From positions 744,001 through 808,000 of the forward strand of contig NC_006049.2 in the NCBI RefSeq assembly GCF_000006445.2: a DNA stretch of 64,000 nucleotides, in the 5' to 3' direction. A program made the translations under genes and the position numbers. Origin of the DNA: Debaryomyces hansenii CBS767. Lineage: Eukaryota > Ascomycota > Pichiomycetes > Serinales > Debaryomycetaceae. The notes under the pieces are model-generated. The model was not told the origin of the DNA, made no database searches, and saw only the letters and a list, made by a program, of their open reading frames with translations. The number at the start of each line of letters is the position of its first letter. The first letter of the stretch is position 1. Positions 1-12,300 of the stretch are shown here, one piece after another.

Positions 1-713
<713 letters not shown>

Positions 714-1056
714 TGATATGATATTATAGTTTTTAACAAAAAATGTTTAAATTAGTAACAGAATTCTGCTTATTGGATAAATTTCACTTTCTAGTGACTA
801 AAATTTACGAGGATATATTGCACGTGTATATTCTGATAGAAGCAATAATTGTATAGACCTCTAATCTGTTCCTATAGTAAGATACCTATGTATAGTAGTT
901 AAACTCAGTATGCTAGTATGGTGTTATAAAGTTTGAATATATATAGTGTTCTAGTGATTTCAGTATCTTTATATGTTTAATATGTAAAAAGCGTCATGCC
1001 GCAAAATGTGTTGACTCATACAACATTGACTCATTTTTTATATTATTTGCTACTAT
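714..1056. promoter_or_regulatory. ARO3 upstream region with paired Gcn4 sites
   Basis: This 343-bp gap lies between the ARO3 start and the 3' end of UBP14. It has two exact TGACTCA elements (1012-1018 and 1027-1033), 15 bp apart, the consensus for the amino-acid-control activator Gcn4. A CACGTG E-box is at 821-826 and a TATATATAG stretch lies near 940. No gene is seen. The sites are about 300 bp from the ARO3 ATG. They also lie just past the UBP14 stop codon, so UBP14 transcription could read through them. Confidence 0.7.
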
Positions 1057-3438
1057 TTACTTCTTTTCAAAAATATAAATATAACCGGTCTCTTTAATAT
1101 CAGAGATACTAGCATCATCACAGGCAACAACTTTCTCATCATTAAATAATACCCATTTTGATTCATTATTGATGAGTTTTCTAATGTAGACGACGTAATG
1201 ACCAGTGTGGGGTGAAGAACCCTTGTGGCAAATAACAGCCTTTGCATCATATCTGCCATCATTAGATGGCGGATTGTCGAGTAAATCTTGTGTAAGTTCT
1301 TTACACTCTTGAGCTACATTGATGATTGGTTTGGAATCTTCAATCACACCATCGTCATCAGGATTCGAAAATAGCCATTCAACAGCAGCATTAATGTCAT
1401 TTTTATTAAGAATTAATGACTTTTTAGACAATTGATTGGAAAATCCCATGGCGACTAAATTATCAATTGAGTCTTGTGATGGATCAGTCGATGATACATT
1501 GCTATCAGACGGCGTGAAAGGTTCATCAATATCAATATCATCCATGTGAGCTAAAATCCAATTCATGGCATCTTCAGCATTGTTATTCCCAGTATTATAT
1601 AATCCTTTGACACATCTCACTTCAGGAAAGCCCATACTTAACAACATTGACATACCCTCTTCATTTGGAATAAATTCTTTAGAATCGTTCTCGTTTTCGG
1701 TTTCACTACTTATGGTTTCTCCAGATGCTGCTTGTGGTGCTGTAAAACGTGATAGGTCAATAGATCCTGGAATTGAAATCGGAACATCCACTTTGGCTGG
1801 AACCCAATTTTCAAGCTTGATTCTTCTTGCGTTTACAACAAGAACATCAGGAAATGTTTTGAATCCAGTGGACTTAATAGCCGTGGAAGAAGGCGAATCA
1901 CAGCTATCACATTTAAAGTCTTCAACAGCTTCTTCTGCGCAGTAATTCTTAAAACTATCCACTATATTTGTTTCTTTATAAGTCTTTTTACCGGTTTCTT
2001 GGTCGATGCTTTCTATTTCATCATCAATGGGAACAGAGACATTATCTATTAATTCCATACTAATCTTACCATGTAGACATTTAGAACACACTACCTTGCT
2101 CCCCATTAAGAATTTCATTGGCCTATTTAAATTCAACCCTAATTCATTATCAATTTTATCAAGCAAATACAATAAAAATTCAAACGAATCTTGTTGTTTC
2201 TGGGTCTTAAATTCTGAGTGGTTTTCTCCAATCAATGATTTGAAGGTGGAAGGCTTGATACCTAATTGGTAATCATCTCCTTTCAAAGAATTTGGTCTTG
2301 AATATCTTCCTGAAAGTAATCCATCATGAACTTTAATCAATTGACTGAGTAAATCTTTAGATGGGTCCTGTACTTCTTTATAGCTCGGAAATTCTTGTTT
2401 GCCAAAATATTGTTGATAATTTGGTAAACTGAATAGAGCTTGCAACACAGAATTCAAATAACATGAATTACCCAAATTTTGAAAACCAGTTAAATCCTTA
2501 CCAAAAACGGGTTCCAATTTTTCACCATTGGCACCGTCAAGTTTAAATTCCCAATTCAAATTTTGGTCTAAATTCAACTCGATTAAATTCTTTTCCGTTT
2601 TCACCGATTTGGCTAAATCAATACCATATTTCAATAGTTTTTCGTAAAGATCGTTCACTTTAACTTCATCCTGACATTGGTAGCAATAACAATCACAATT
2701 ATTTACATCGTCAGCCGATAGAGAACCTAATTTAACGGCAACTGGATGCCCTGAAAGTTCATAATGTGTCAAAGCGTGCGAGTTGCCTTGCAACGCAGAA
2801 CCGAACTGTTGTCTACCACACCCAATTATTCCACAATGCAAACAAATCCACAAGTTTTCTTTCAAATCACATTGAGCACAAACAGATAAATCAACAGAGT
2901 TATTGGGAAATTGCTCTATGTCTACTGAATGTGCACACGGAAATACTTCTTGTTCCCAAGCCTTTATTTCATCGTCTCTAGCAGATGAATTGGACTTCAA
3001 TACATTTTCAATTAAGCGTTGAATATTTTCCGGCGAATCTTCAATCGAATAGGACTGATCACAATCCAAACAGTAAACAGATTTCGTAATATTATATATA
3101 TCTTCCTCTTGGGTATCTTTGATTTCGAGCTTGGCAATCTTTTGTTTGCGTTCACCTTCTTCATTCTTCGGAAATTGGTTACGTTCAGCGTCAGGCTTTA
3201 GTTCTTTGACAACATTCAAGTAATACGCATGCTCCGTATTATCATAATGCTTTCGGGTGTGATTAATATCTCCTCTGGAGAAAGATTGGAAGCATTGTAA
3301 ACAAATATCTAATCCTGAAGGATTATTTTCTGGCGTATCAAAGCAGTACATACAATCATCCTTAAACACTTTTGTATTAAGTGCTATTTCAGATGATAAT
3401 CCAGAAGATTGGTCTATAATATGTTTACATGTAGCCAT
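1057..3438 (-). CDS. UBP14: Ubiquitin C-terminal hydrolase, isopeptidase T / USP5 type
   Basis: This 793-residue protein should dismantle free polyubiquitin chains to recycle ubiquitin in the cytosol. The N-terminal third carries Cys/His clusters of the zf-UBP fold (CAQCDLKENLWICLHCGIIGCG). The catalytic Cys box GFQNLGNSCYLNSVLQAL puts the nucleophile near residue 326, and the His box HTGHYVVYIRK is near residue 747. Two UBA domains sit between the boxes (around MLLSMGFPEV and NLVAMGFSNQ), the arrangement typical of the USP5/Ubp14 family. Length is close to that of S. cerevisiae Ubp14 (about 780). The ATG at 3438 opens directly into a Cys-rich N-terminus. It is divergent from the chitinase gene across only 135 bp. 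A GGAGGCAAA element 38-46 bp upstream resembles a proteasome-type Rpn4 site. Confidence 0.93.
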   Translation of the reverse strand: MATCKHIIDQSSGLSSEIALNTKVFKDDCMYCFDTPENNPSGLDICLQCFQSFSRGDINHTRKHYDNTEHAYYLNVVKELKPDAERNQFPKNEEGERKQKIAKLEIKDTQEEDIYNITKSVYCLDCDQSYSIEDSPENIQRLIENVLKSNSSARDDEIKAWEQEVFPCAHSVDIEQFPNNSVDLSVCAQCDLKENLWICLHCGIIGCGRQQFGSALQGNSHALTHYELSGHPVAVKLGSLSADDVNNCDCYCYQCQDEVKVNDLYEKLLKYGIDLAKSVKTEKNLIELNLDQNLNWEFKLDGANGEKLEPVFGKDLTGFQNLGNSCYLNSVLQALFSLPNYQQYFGKQEFPSYKEVQDPSKDLLSQLIKVHDGLLSGRYSRPNSLKGDDYQLGIKPSTFKSLIGENHSEFKTQKQQDSFEFLLYLLDKIDNELGLNLNRPMKFLMGSKVVCSKCLHGKISMELIDNVSVPIDDEIESIDQETGKKTYKETNIVDSFKNYCAEEAVEDFKCDSCDSPSSTAIKSTGFKTFPDVLVVNARRIKLENWVPAKVDVPISIPGSIDLSRFTAPQAASGETISSETENENDSKEFIPNEEGMSMLLSMGFPEVRCVKGLYNTGNNNAEDAMNWILAHMDDIDIDEPFTPSDSNVSSTDPSQDSIDNLVAMGFSNQLSKKSLILNKNDINAAVEWLFSNPDDDGVIEDSKPIINVAQECKELTQDLLDNPPSNDGRYDAKAVICHKGSSPHTGHYVVYIRKLINNESKWVLFNDEKVVACDDASISDIKETGYIYIFEKK

Positions 3439-3475
3439 TATTGTAAGCTAATATATATACCTTCAATAGTTTCAG

Positions 3476-3486
3476 TTTGCCTCCAC
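3476..3486 (-). promoter_or_regulatory. Rpn4/PACE-like element upstream of UBP14
   Basis: On the minus strand the sequence reads GTGGAGGCAAA. Its GGAGGCAAA core is one mismatch from the Saccharomyces proteasome element GGTGGCAAA and fits the GRAGGCAAAA form described for Candida Rpn4 except at the last base. It lies about 40 bp upstream of the UBP14 ATG. Function is inferred from position and motif only. Confidence 0.35.
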
Positions 3487-3573
3487 ATAGATATATTTTT
3501 TTCGAGTGAGTATTTGTGATCTAAGCTGCAAAGTTAACAACTCTTTTCTAGATACTCGTTCATAAAGCAGATA

Positions 3574-4755
3574 ATGTTTGATAGGCTCTCAAAGAAATTA
3601 TCAGAAAGAATAGAATTGACTCACAGCTGCCTGCAAGATTCATACTTGTTCAAAAGTTGTGTTTATTTTTCAAATTGGTCTGTTTACAGTAAAAAGCACT
3701 TTCCGAAGGATATTCCAGCGAGTAATGTTTCTCATATCTTCTATGCTTTTATTGGCATGGACTCTGCAACTGGTCAATTAAAGCTCTCAGACGAATGGGC
3801 AGATGCTCAATTACCAATGGAGTCTCCAAATGACCCGAATAAAAAGGTATGTGGTAGCTTGTTGCAGTTACTCGAGATTAAACATATGAATAGACACCTT
3901 AAGGTCCTTATGTCTATTGGAGGATGGGGAACTAGTGGATTATTTACAGAAATTATGTCAAATCCATCCAAGATGGAAAACTTTGTTAATAGCTCAATTG
4001 AATTGCTCCTAAAATATAGATTTGACGGAATTGATATTGATTGGGAATATCCAGCTAACACGACAGAGGCACAACTTTTAGTCGAATTGCTAAAGAGGTT
4101 AAGAACGGGGTTGGATAGAATACAGAACCATAGTGAATTGCTACTAACAGTGGCATCACCTGCTGGGGATGAACAATTGGCTGTAATGAAGTTGCGTGAA
4201 ATGGATAAATATTTATCATTTTGGAATGTTATGTGTTATGACTTTGCAGGTGGATCATGGTCTTCGAAGACAGGGTTCCATTCCAACTTATTCGGGAAAA
4301 ATGGAGATAATTCGTTGAATTGTTCCGATACTATTCAGAAATATATAAATCAAGGGATCAATTCTCGTAAATTGGTTATGGGAATGCCGTGCTACGGAAG
4401 ATGCTTTTATAATGCTTCTAGACCAGAAATTGGCCAACATTTCAAACTGGGTAATGGAGAACAAGATACTGTTGATTATAAGCAACTACCAATGTCAGGC
4501 ACTCAGGAAGAGTTTGATAATAGAAAGGTCTGTGCCTATAGTTATGATCCAAAATCCCACGTCATGGTTACCTATGATAATCAACAATCCGCTAGAATCA
4601 AAGCTAAATTTGTAGAACTGCACAAACTAGGCGGTGGTATGTGGTGGGATTCGGCCGGCGATACCACAAATCCTGATAGATCTTTGATATTGAATTTTGT
4701 TGATCAATTAGGCGGAGTTCAAAAGTTGGATAAGAGTATAAATTATATAGGGTAA
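3574..4755 (+). CDS. CHT4: Glycoside hydrolase family 18 chitinase, CHT4/CTS2 type
   Basis: This 393-residue protein should cleave beta-1,4-linked chitin. The GH18 signature FDGIDIDWEYP starts at residue 150 and places the catalytic acid at Glu158. Upstream is the SIGGWG strand motif (near residue 110). Later barrel elements are present, including MCYDFAGGSWS, GMPCYGRCF and GGGMWWDSAGD. Length fits the compact sporulation-type yeast chitinases and not the large Ser/Thr-rich wall chitinases. No N-terminal signal peptide is visible: the protein starts MFDRLSKKLSERIE, so export, if any, is unconventional or the enzyme works inside the cell. No GPI tail or chitin-binding module is seen. It converges on VPS74 with about 150 bp between stop codons. 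Confidence 0.88.
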   Translation: MFDRLSKKLSERIELTHSCLQDSYLFKSCVYFSNWSVYSKKHFPKDIPASNVSHIFYAFIGMDSATGQLKLSDEWADAQLPMESPNDPNKKVCGSLLQLLEIKHMNRHLKVLMSIGGWGTSGLFTEIMSNPSKMENFVNSSIELLLKYRFDGIDIDWEYPANTTEAQLLVELLKRLRTGLDRIQNHSELLLTVASPAGDEQLAVMKLREMDKYLSFWNVMCYDFAGGSWSSKTGFHSNLFGKNGDNSLNCSDTIQKYINQGINSRKLVMGMPCYGRCFYNASRPEIGQHFKLGNGEQDTVDYKQLPMSGTQEEFDNRKVCAYSYDPKSHVMVTYDNQQSARIKAKFVELHKLGGGMWWDSAGDTTNPDRSLILNFVDQLGGVQKLDKSINYIG

Positions 4756-4909
4756 GATAAATAAATATTATTTTGTATTAAAAGAGAAAGTAAATGAAAA
4801 ATAAGAATAAAAGCAAACAATAAAATGTTGTATATGAAAATGAACATAGGTAAATAAATGTACACTGGAAAACTTAAACCTTTTTTAGAATCCTAAAAGT
4901 ATATATTGC

Positions 4910-5935
4910 TCACAAAATGGAATCCATTCTTGCAAACACGCTCAAGACAGCTGCAATTAATTCGAGTTGCAATTCATGAGACGAACATCTTTCGATTTCA
5001 TCACCAACGACTTGACCTAAATTCATCCCTATGCCCAAAGGACTTTGATGCGATAAATTAAAAGGGAATTCACTAAAGTCGTTTAACAATTCGTCAGCTC
5101 TTGCAAATGCCTGATCTCTTTTGTCGTAATTCAAAGACAATAATACGTTTTCCAAAACATTTGCTGCATACGATCCACATACTAATGCAATTGATCTTAA
5201 ATATTTGAATGAAGTATCAGCTGGAAATTGATCATTTGCTAACGATTCCAAATCAACATTTCTTGAGTTTAACAAGTTTAAAATCCTATTCTTAATATAT
5301 TCTTTAGACATTTTGTCGGCAACTGGGTGCGTAGCCATATCAAATAAAAAGAAATTTTTTCTTTCAGTTCTTAAAATACCCTTGTCTACCAATCCTTTAG
5401 CTAATCTTTCTCTAACTTGCTTCAATTGATAGTTTATTTTCATCAAATTCCATGTTTCTCCGGATAATAAGTCAATCCAGTTGGTGACGGACAAATGTGA
5501 TTCGTCGTTCTTCATTATTTTAAGGGCTTCGTCTAACAAGACTTCTCCGGTAGGTTCTGTGTCAATTACTTCCACCAATCTGTCGGATAATTCAAATCTA
5601 CGTCTGGCTGGATCATTAACCAACGTGATTTTATTACGAAAAGCCAATTCTAATAGAATACACCCACGTAACGCGTACGAAATATTATCGTTCCAAAACG
5701 ACAAATATCCCTCCTTATCTTTCAATCCCATAAGTAACACCTCTTCCATCAACGTTAATAGCGGCAACTTCAACGACTTACGATCCTCTATATCCCGGTC
5801 GTCATAGCCTATTTTATGGTCCGGCACGTCGTCGCTTCGTTCATTATCAATCGAGTCCGATGTTCTAGGTTTTGGTGTCAGTGTCCCTGTATTCTTACCA
5901 CCACCACGACGTCTTTGTAACCCTGATGATGACAT
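4910..5935 (-). CDS. VPS74: Golgi phosphoprotein 3 homologue (GPP34 family)
   Basis: This 341-residue protein belongs to the GOLPH3/Vps74 family. Members bind PI4P on Golgi membranes and recruit glycosyltransferases to COPI for retention. The N-terminus has the basic run LQRRRGGG, as expected for the family. The GPP34 fold follows from about residue 55 ([34 protein letters not shown]). The internal [16 protein letters not shown] and the C-terminal LILA-type helices are also typical. Length matches yeast Vps74 (345). It is divergent from FAB1, another phosphoinositide gene, across 411 bp. Confidence 0.93.
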   Translation of the reverse strand: MSSSGLQRRRGGGKNTGTLTPKPRTSDSIDNERSDDVPDHKIGYDDRDIEDRKSLKLPLLTLMEEVLLMGLKDKEGYLSFWNDNISYALRGCILLELAFRNKITLVNDPARRRFELSDRLVEVIDTEPTGEVLLDEALKIMKNDESHLSVTNWIDLLSGETWNLMKINYQLKQVRERLAKGLVDKGILRTERKNFFLFDMATHPVADKMSKEYIKNRILNLLNSRNVDLESLANDQFPADTSFKYLRSIALVCGSYAANVLENVLLSLNYDKRDQAFARADELLNDFSEFPFNLSHQSPLGIGMNLGQVVGDEIERCSSHELQLELIAAVLSVFARMDSIL

Positions 5936-6346
5936 TATAAGCTAATATATACCTTGATGATATAATTTATTACTAGGGCAATTCTTCGTAGATTTTGTTG
6001 ATAATTTTGACGCAGATTGATTAAATGAACCGACAAAAAATGGCAGAATTGATTAAAACAAAAGTTTACACCCATAGGTGCTACATATATTCAATTGAAA
6101 TGTATAAATGCCATTTTATGTAGTATATGTCGTGTATAAACAAGTAGTAAGGCGTTTCGTCTTGTAGAAACGTAAGACTATTATCTTATTCATTAATTTA
6201 TAGTACCAATGATCTCAGAATGTGACACGGCCAATATTGGCAGAGGATTGAGATCCAAAAGCGCTGCACAATCTATATAAACCTATAACAAACAGCGTTC
6301 AATAATTTTGTGATTGGGCGTATAATAAGAGATTAAGGAAGGATAT
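5936..6346. promoter_or_regulatory. VPS74/FAB1 divergent promoter
   Basis: The 411-bp gap separates two divergent start codons. It contains a perfect 12-bp palindrome GCCAATATTGGC (6230-6241), two CCAAT boxes back to back, about 105 bp before the FAB1 ATG. It also contains interleaved inverted repeats at 6153-6178. An upstream ATG opens a 23-codon reading frame at 6209-6280 that ends 66 bp before FAB1; whether it is transcribed is unknown. No tRNA or further gene is seen. Confidence 0.6.
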
Positions 6347-9300
6347 ATGGAAAGAACTCTCAGTTATAGAGAAGATACAGAATGTCGCCTGTTTTCCAAT
6401 AACAGTGACGATGAAATTGGATGCGACCAACAAGATCAAGATAGCTTAGACGACTTCGTATCGTTTCCTACAATTCCAGACCCAGACCAAGAACACTCCA
6501 AAACACTCACCAAGATATTTTCCAAGACGCTTCGTAAGGTGACATCGAATGCAACTCATCTTGTGCAAAATTATTCGTCTCCTAAGTCACGTACAGCTAG
6601 TAGAAGTAGCTATCATGATAGGTTTCCCGAGAGCCCGGTTAGAATGCCAATCTTGACTACCACGGCGGTAATACAACCAGAAGCCGATAAGATAAGCCAA
6701 ATGACTATGGATAATGTATCTACAATGTCGTCTCGGTTATCTAGGGTATCATCGCCAGCAATAGAGACGTCGTCTGTTACACCACAGATTAGAGTGTCGG
6801 GACTCAAATCCACCGAAAACGTATCCAAATCTCCTAGTAATTCAGACTTGATGGGCATACCAGGTATGTCTAATAATAGCAGAGATGACATTTTACATCC
6901 GAATATCTCAAATCAACAACCAATGCATATAAGGTCTAGCGTTGCTCGCACGGACGTTCCCAAAGTTAAATCTGACAATAAAAGTTTACGTTTGTCCAGT
7001 ATGAAAGCTCCTCAGCTATCACATTTATCCATGAATAATAGTGCTACAAGTTCAGTTATCAGCATAAGTGCTATTGCTAGTACTGACAAAGGTGAGACTC
7101 CTATAAATACTAGAAAGTCAATCCATAAAGCACTGCAATCTACACCCTCAATAGCTTCAAATGCCATGGGATATAATAATGTTAATAACAATAGTACTAA
7201 TAGTATTTCACAGAAAGAAAAGCAAAAGATTCTTCAGAACAGAATTTCTTCAATTTTCAATAATTTGCCAAACGACATTGAGCTATCTGAAGATTCTGCA
7301 TCAGATTTGGAAACGATAAATAATGTTAGTATGTCACGATCTACCAGCGATGCAAATATCGCATCGATGGATATTCATGATAATTTACTAGCTGGGGAAA
7401 AAGAAGACAAATCACCCATATCACACCGTTCACAGAATGTACAAGAATATTCGCCAACACCTGTGGCTTTCAGTAATTCCAAAAATATGCACGATAGAAC
7501 CAACAAGAAAAAAGGCTCTTCCAATATCCCTGGTTTGTTACTAGGTAATGCAAAATCTATCATAAATAGTAATATAGCAGGATCAGTTGTATCATCAGCA
7601 TCTTCAATTGTTACGCCGAGAAGCAAAAATAAAAAGAAGAAGAAGCCTAGAAAATCATCTGAAAACCCATTGAAAAATGGAGGCATACCCAAACAATATT
7701 GGATGAATGATTCCTTTGTTTCTGATTGTCTAAATTGTTTCAAACAGTTTTCTGCTTTCAGGCGGAAACACCATTGCCGCTTCTGCGGGCAAATATACTG
7801 TTCTGATTGTACGCTATTCATTTCATACTCTAGACATAAGGAAGAAAGAAAAATGGGAAAAAAATCTGAGAAAAAGCATTTTAATGATAAATTAAGAGTT
7901 TGCAAGGGATGCTATAATGATGTTATTGTTTATTTAAGTGATGACTCAACATCTTCTTCCTCTAACTCTGATAATGATTTAGATAGTGCAATTTTTGAAG
8001 AAAATGAAACGCAGGAAGACACCACAACTCCGCAACACCAATTGTCGAGAATACGCTCTTTATCAATTAGTTCACGACGTGATAGCTTGATTAATGAGGC
8101 AAATATAAAGAATGCAAATAAAAGCTTCATAAATAAAGACTATAAGTCAATTCTAGATAAGCCAAATAATTCCATAACAGAATATCCAAGTAATGATGAT
8201 GCGGATTACTCAATAAACGGTCGCAAGCAATCCTATCCGGCTAACATTGATCATAATAATATGAAACCATATATTAAACAGGCACCTCAAATGGCAATTC
8301 CAGCCACTAGAAAAGGCGAAGCCGTTGAAATTCCTATCCCTAAAAGTTCGTATACGAATAGCATATTATCTCACTCAAATAATATTGGTGGTGATGCTTC
8401 CGCTTTAAGTCCAAGTAATGAGCCGCTTGGCTACAATACTACTTCATGGTTTAAGAATTATACCCATTTAAAGAATTATAAACTCCCATCGTCTTCCGAA
8501 TCTAGGCCTAATAGTTTTAATAGCCATATGTATAATTCATTTTTGGGAAAAAGAAAAGGCAGCAGATATAACAAACCTTCTACAGACCAATCTGATTATC
8601 ATTCTTTGAAGACGAGGAGTAGAAGAACAGACGTATTTCAACTCAATGATATAGATACAGAAACCAGTAATGAAGAAGATGAAGGTAATCATGAAGATAT
8701 TGAGAGTGAAAATGAAGACGAACAAGTCATGTCATTATACTCTTCCTTGAACCATATTGATTCTAATAATTCGACCACTACTTCTGCTTTATCTCCACGT
8801 CAACCTGTGTCACATACACTTATTCTGTCAAATACAGTTGTTCCTACGTTGGGTGAATTTCCCACTATGTTCGCTAATGAGAAACTATTCCAGAGAAATT
8901 TTGCAAAGGGTAATACGAAATCATCACCCTTGATTTCAAAATTATTTCAGAATAGTACCAGCTCGATTGGAAGCGGTACAATTACTAATTCTAACGACTC
9001 TCATAGCAATAATGGTCAATCGTCATTCCCATTTCTTGATGAAAAGCCCAGCGATAATTTACGATCTCATGAAAGGGCGCATGCATCGCTATTAAGAATG
9101 AGATCAAGACGAAAGAGCAAATCAGTAAGGAATGTTCTGATCTTAACTCATAATAACAATAAGCTTCAAGGCCTTGACACGTCTCTTCTTCAAGGCCAAT
9201 CACCGGTGTCAACACCTACTTCTCCAAGACCTATGTCTCAATCATCATCCAATATGGCATCGAACTTAACGAAGGGCTTGTCAAATGATGATACACCTAC

Positions 9301-12300
9301 ATTTATGGCGAATTCCAAGCCTAATTTGTCGGCTTCAAGTGTTCCAGTCTTATCCGGTTCGTCGCCAATGCAGCTTATTTCCCCTAGTATATCTAAGAAT
9401 GATCCAAATCATGGTAATGACAAAAGCCTTTTAAATAGGACTGCTGATAGTTCATATGCAGACATTGAAGATACCGCTAGTATACGAAAAGATATTTTAT
9501 CCATGAATGACATGCATAATACTGATCTCAAACCAAAAGAACTCATATACAAAGATTACTTAGATTCAATAATGAAGCAATGCTTAGAGGATTGCGAAAT
9601 AAAGGAAGACCAGGAGAGATGGTGTAAAGCATTAAAGAGAGTTCTCTCCTACATCAGCTACATTAAATTAACTGACACGATAGATATTAGACAATATGTA
9701 AAGATAAAGAAAATTTTAGGTGGAACAATTGAAGAGACTAATGTCATTGATGGTATGTTTGCAACAAAAAATATAGATTCGAAAAGAATGTCTTCAAAAA
9801 TTGAAAACCCGAAAATAGCATTGCTTATGTTTCCATTAGAATATTTAAAACAGAAAGAACTGTTCATTAGTTTGAGAATAGTTCATTCTCAGCAGTCAGT
9901 TTACATAACAAACTTAGTATCACGTTTAGTAGCGTTGGAACCAGATATCATTATTGTCGGTGATTCTGTTTGTGGGTTGGCAGAAAAGCTATTAATTGAA
10001 GCAAATATAACGGTAATTTCAAACACCAAACCTCAGGTTATTGAGCGAATCTCGCGGTACACCAAGGCAAACATTTTCCAGTCGATCAATGATTTATTTT
10101 TCAAAAAGGGATCATTAGGTACTTGTGAGATGTTTGAAGTAAGAAAATACTTGTACCAGGATGTTGTTAAGAGTTTTATTTTCTTTATTGGGGGCGATAT
10201 TGAATCTGGATTTACCATTGCATTGAGAGGTGGAGAAGAAAACGTATTGAATAGCGTAAAGTATACTGCAGAGACTTTAATCCTTGGTGTTTTAAATTCA
10301 AAATTTGAGATCAGCCTATTGGAGAATCATGCTATATCTATTCTAGATAAAAACAAAGAACCTTCAGATGCAGATTTGGCAATTCAAGAAATTCAAGAAA
10401 TTGACGATGAAAGGAATTCAAATTACCTGGGTGAACATAATGCATGCGAAGTCATTATGGATAACTTGGAAGTTAAACAATATGTCAAGCTTTTTTCAGA
10501 ACGGAAGTTGAGTGTTTCGCCAGCTGTGATAGTTAAGTTACCAACCGCATTGGTAAATACAATTACTTCATACAAGAATTTTTTTGATTTCTTTAAGAAG
10601 GACCAACAGATACAATCATTGGATCTCCAAAAGGATATTGACCAAGATTGGTTGAATGAATTAAACTTAGATATTGATATTGCTCGGCTTCCGAATGATA
10701 AAAAAGATTTGATCAATATCTTAAAGTACGCAAGTGGATTCAATTTAAACGTTTTGACAAATGAATTTCAATCGAGGGCGAGGATTTGGTCCAATTGTAT
10801 GAGCTTTCCATCGTACCAGTTATATCCTGTGTTTCATAAAAGCATACACTTCTTGCATTCGACGGTGTCCATAAAATATGCTACTCCTTGCTCAGGACCT
10901 AGCACGGTAGTCATTGATTACTATACTGACAATGATAAATGTCTTGGATTATTTCTCGATCAAATCTTCCGTGATTCCTTAAGGACATGTGATGAATGCG
11001 GTGATTCTTTATTAAACCATTACAAAACATATGTTCATGGTAACGTTAAATTGGATGTAATCATCGAAAAGTATGAAAATGTCTTTAATGAAGATTTACA
11101 AGAAAGAAATCAAAGATTGATGTGGAGTTGTTGTAAGATTTGTGATTATTCTAGCCCTATAACAACGATGAATGACGAAACTTACTACATATCCGTCGGG
11201 AAATTTTTGGAATTATGTTTTGGAGCTGAAAACGTTGTATTGACCGATTCAGGATGCAATCATGACTTCTTCAAGCAGCATATTAGGTATTTTGCTTTGA
11301 AAGATTCTGTTATTAGAATGGAATATTCTGAAATTGATACCTACGAAGTTGTTGTACCAAAAAAACAATTGGAGTACTTGCCAGACATAGACATTAAATT
11401 AAAACTTGAAACTTTTAACCAAATTCAAACTAAATCAACTGAATTCTTCCAGAGTGTATTTAATAGACTCAACAGGGTTAAGGTAGATACATTTGACAAG
11501 GCGGACGATGGAATTCAGAAAATTGAAGAATTAAAAACAAAACTTGATGAACAGATTGATTCCATTAAATCTAAGACATTAGAAATTTATAATTCAACCT
11601 TATCTACCGTTCACCTTCCCCTAAACCCTATTTTGCGAGAGTTGCAGGAGCTAGGAGTTATTTGGGATAATGAGTTTAATGAGTTTGAAAAAAGCTTTTT
11701 GCCTACTGAAAACGAAATCACGAAAATCACCCAATTTCATTTGAAAAAGTTTTTAATGGATAAGTACAATTCAGAAAGTCAGAATAAGGAAACTGGACTA
11801 GGTGATACAATGAAAAAATCGGAAGAAACGAAGGATGAAAGTACTGATGGAACAGAAACTGATACAGAAGTAGACACAGGAACCAAAATCATGAACAAGG
11901 ATAAAAATATACTTGAAGATTCAATTCAAGAAGACAGGGGAGGATTCCCTGATTCCTCATTGAACAAAGAAAAGACAAAAGAAATTGGGAAAATGATTCC
12001 ATCATCATTATATGGCCAGTCCAACGTTGTTGATAAAATTAATAGAATGGAAGCCTTATTGGAAAGTGAAAGAAAAGCGCAAGATAAAGATGCAAAATCA
12101 CTGAACAAGAAAAATGTATCTTCAAATTCAAAAGCTTCTCAAGTATCTACCGCTTCAGGGGGTGACAAACAACCGACGGCAGAAGATCAATCAACAATTG
12201 AGGAACATCCCGTAGTTCAAGAGCTTCCTCCAAATAAAGTGTCTCAGATTGCTAATTTTTTCAACCAAATGAATTTTGATCAAATTTCGATGGAATTTAG

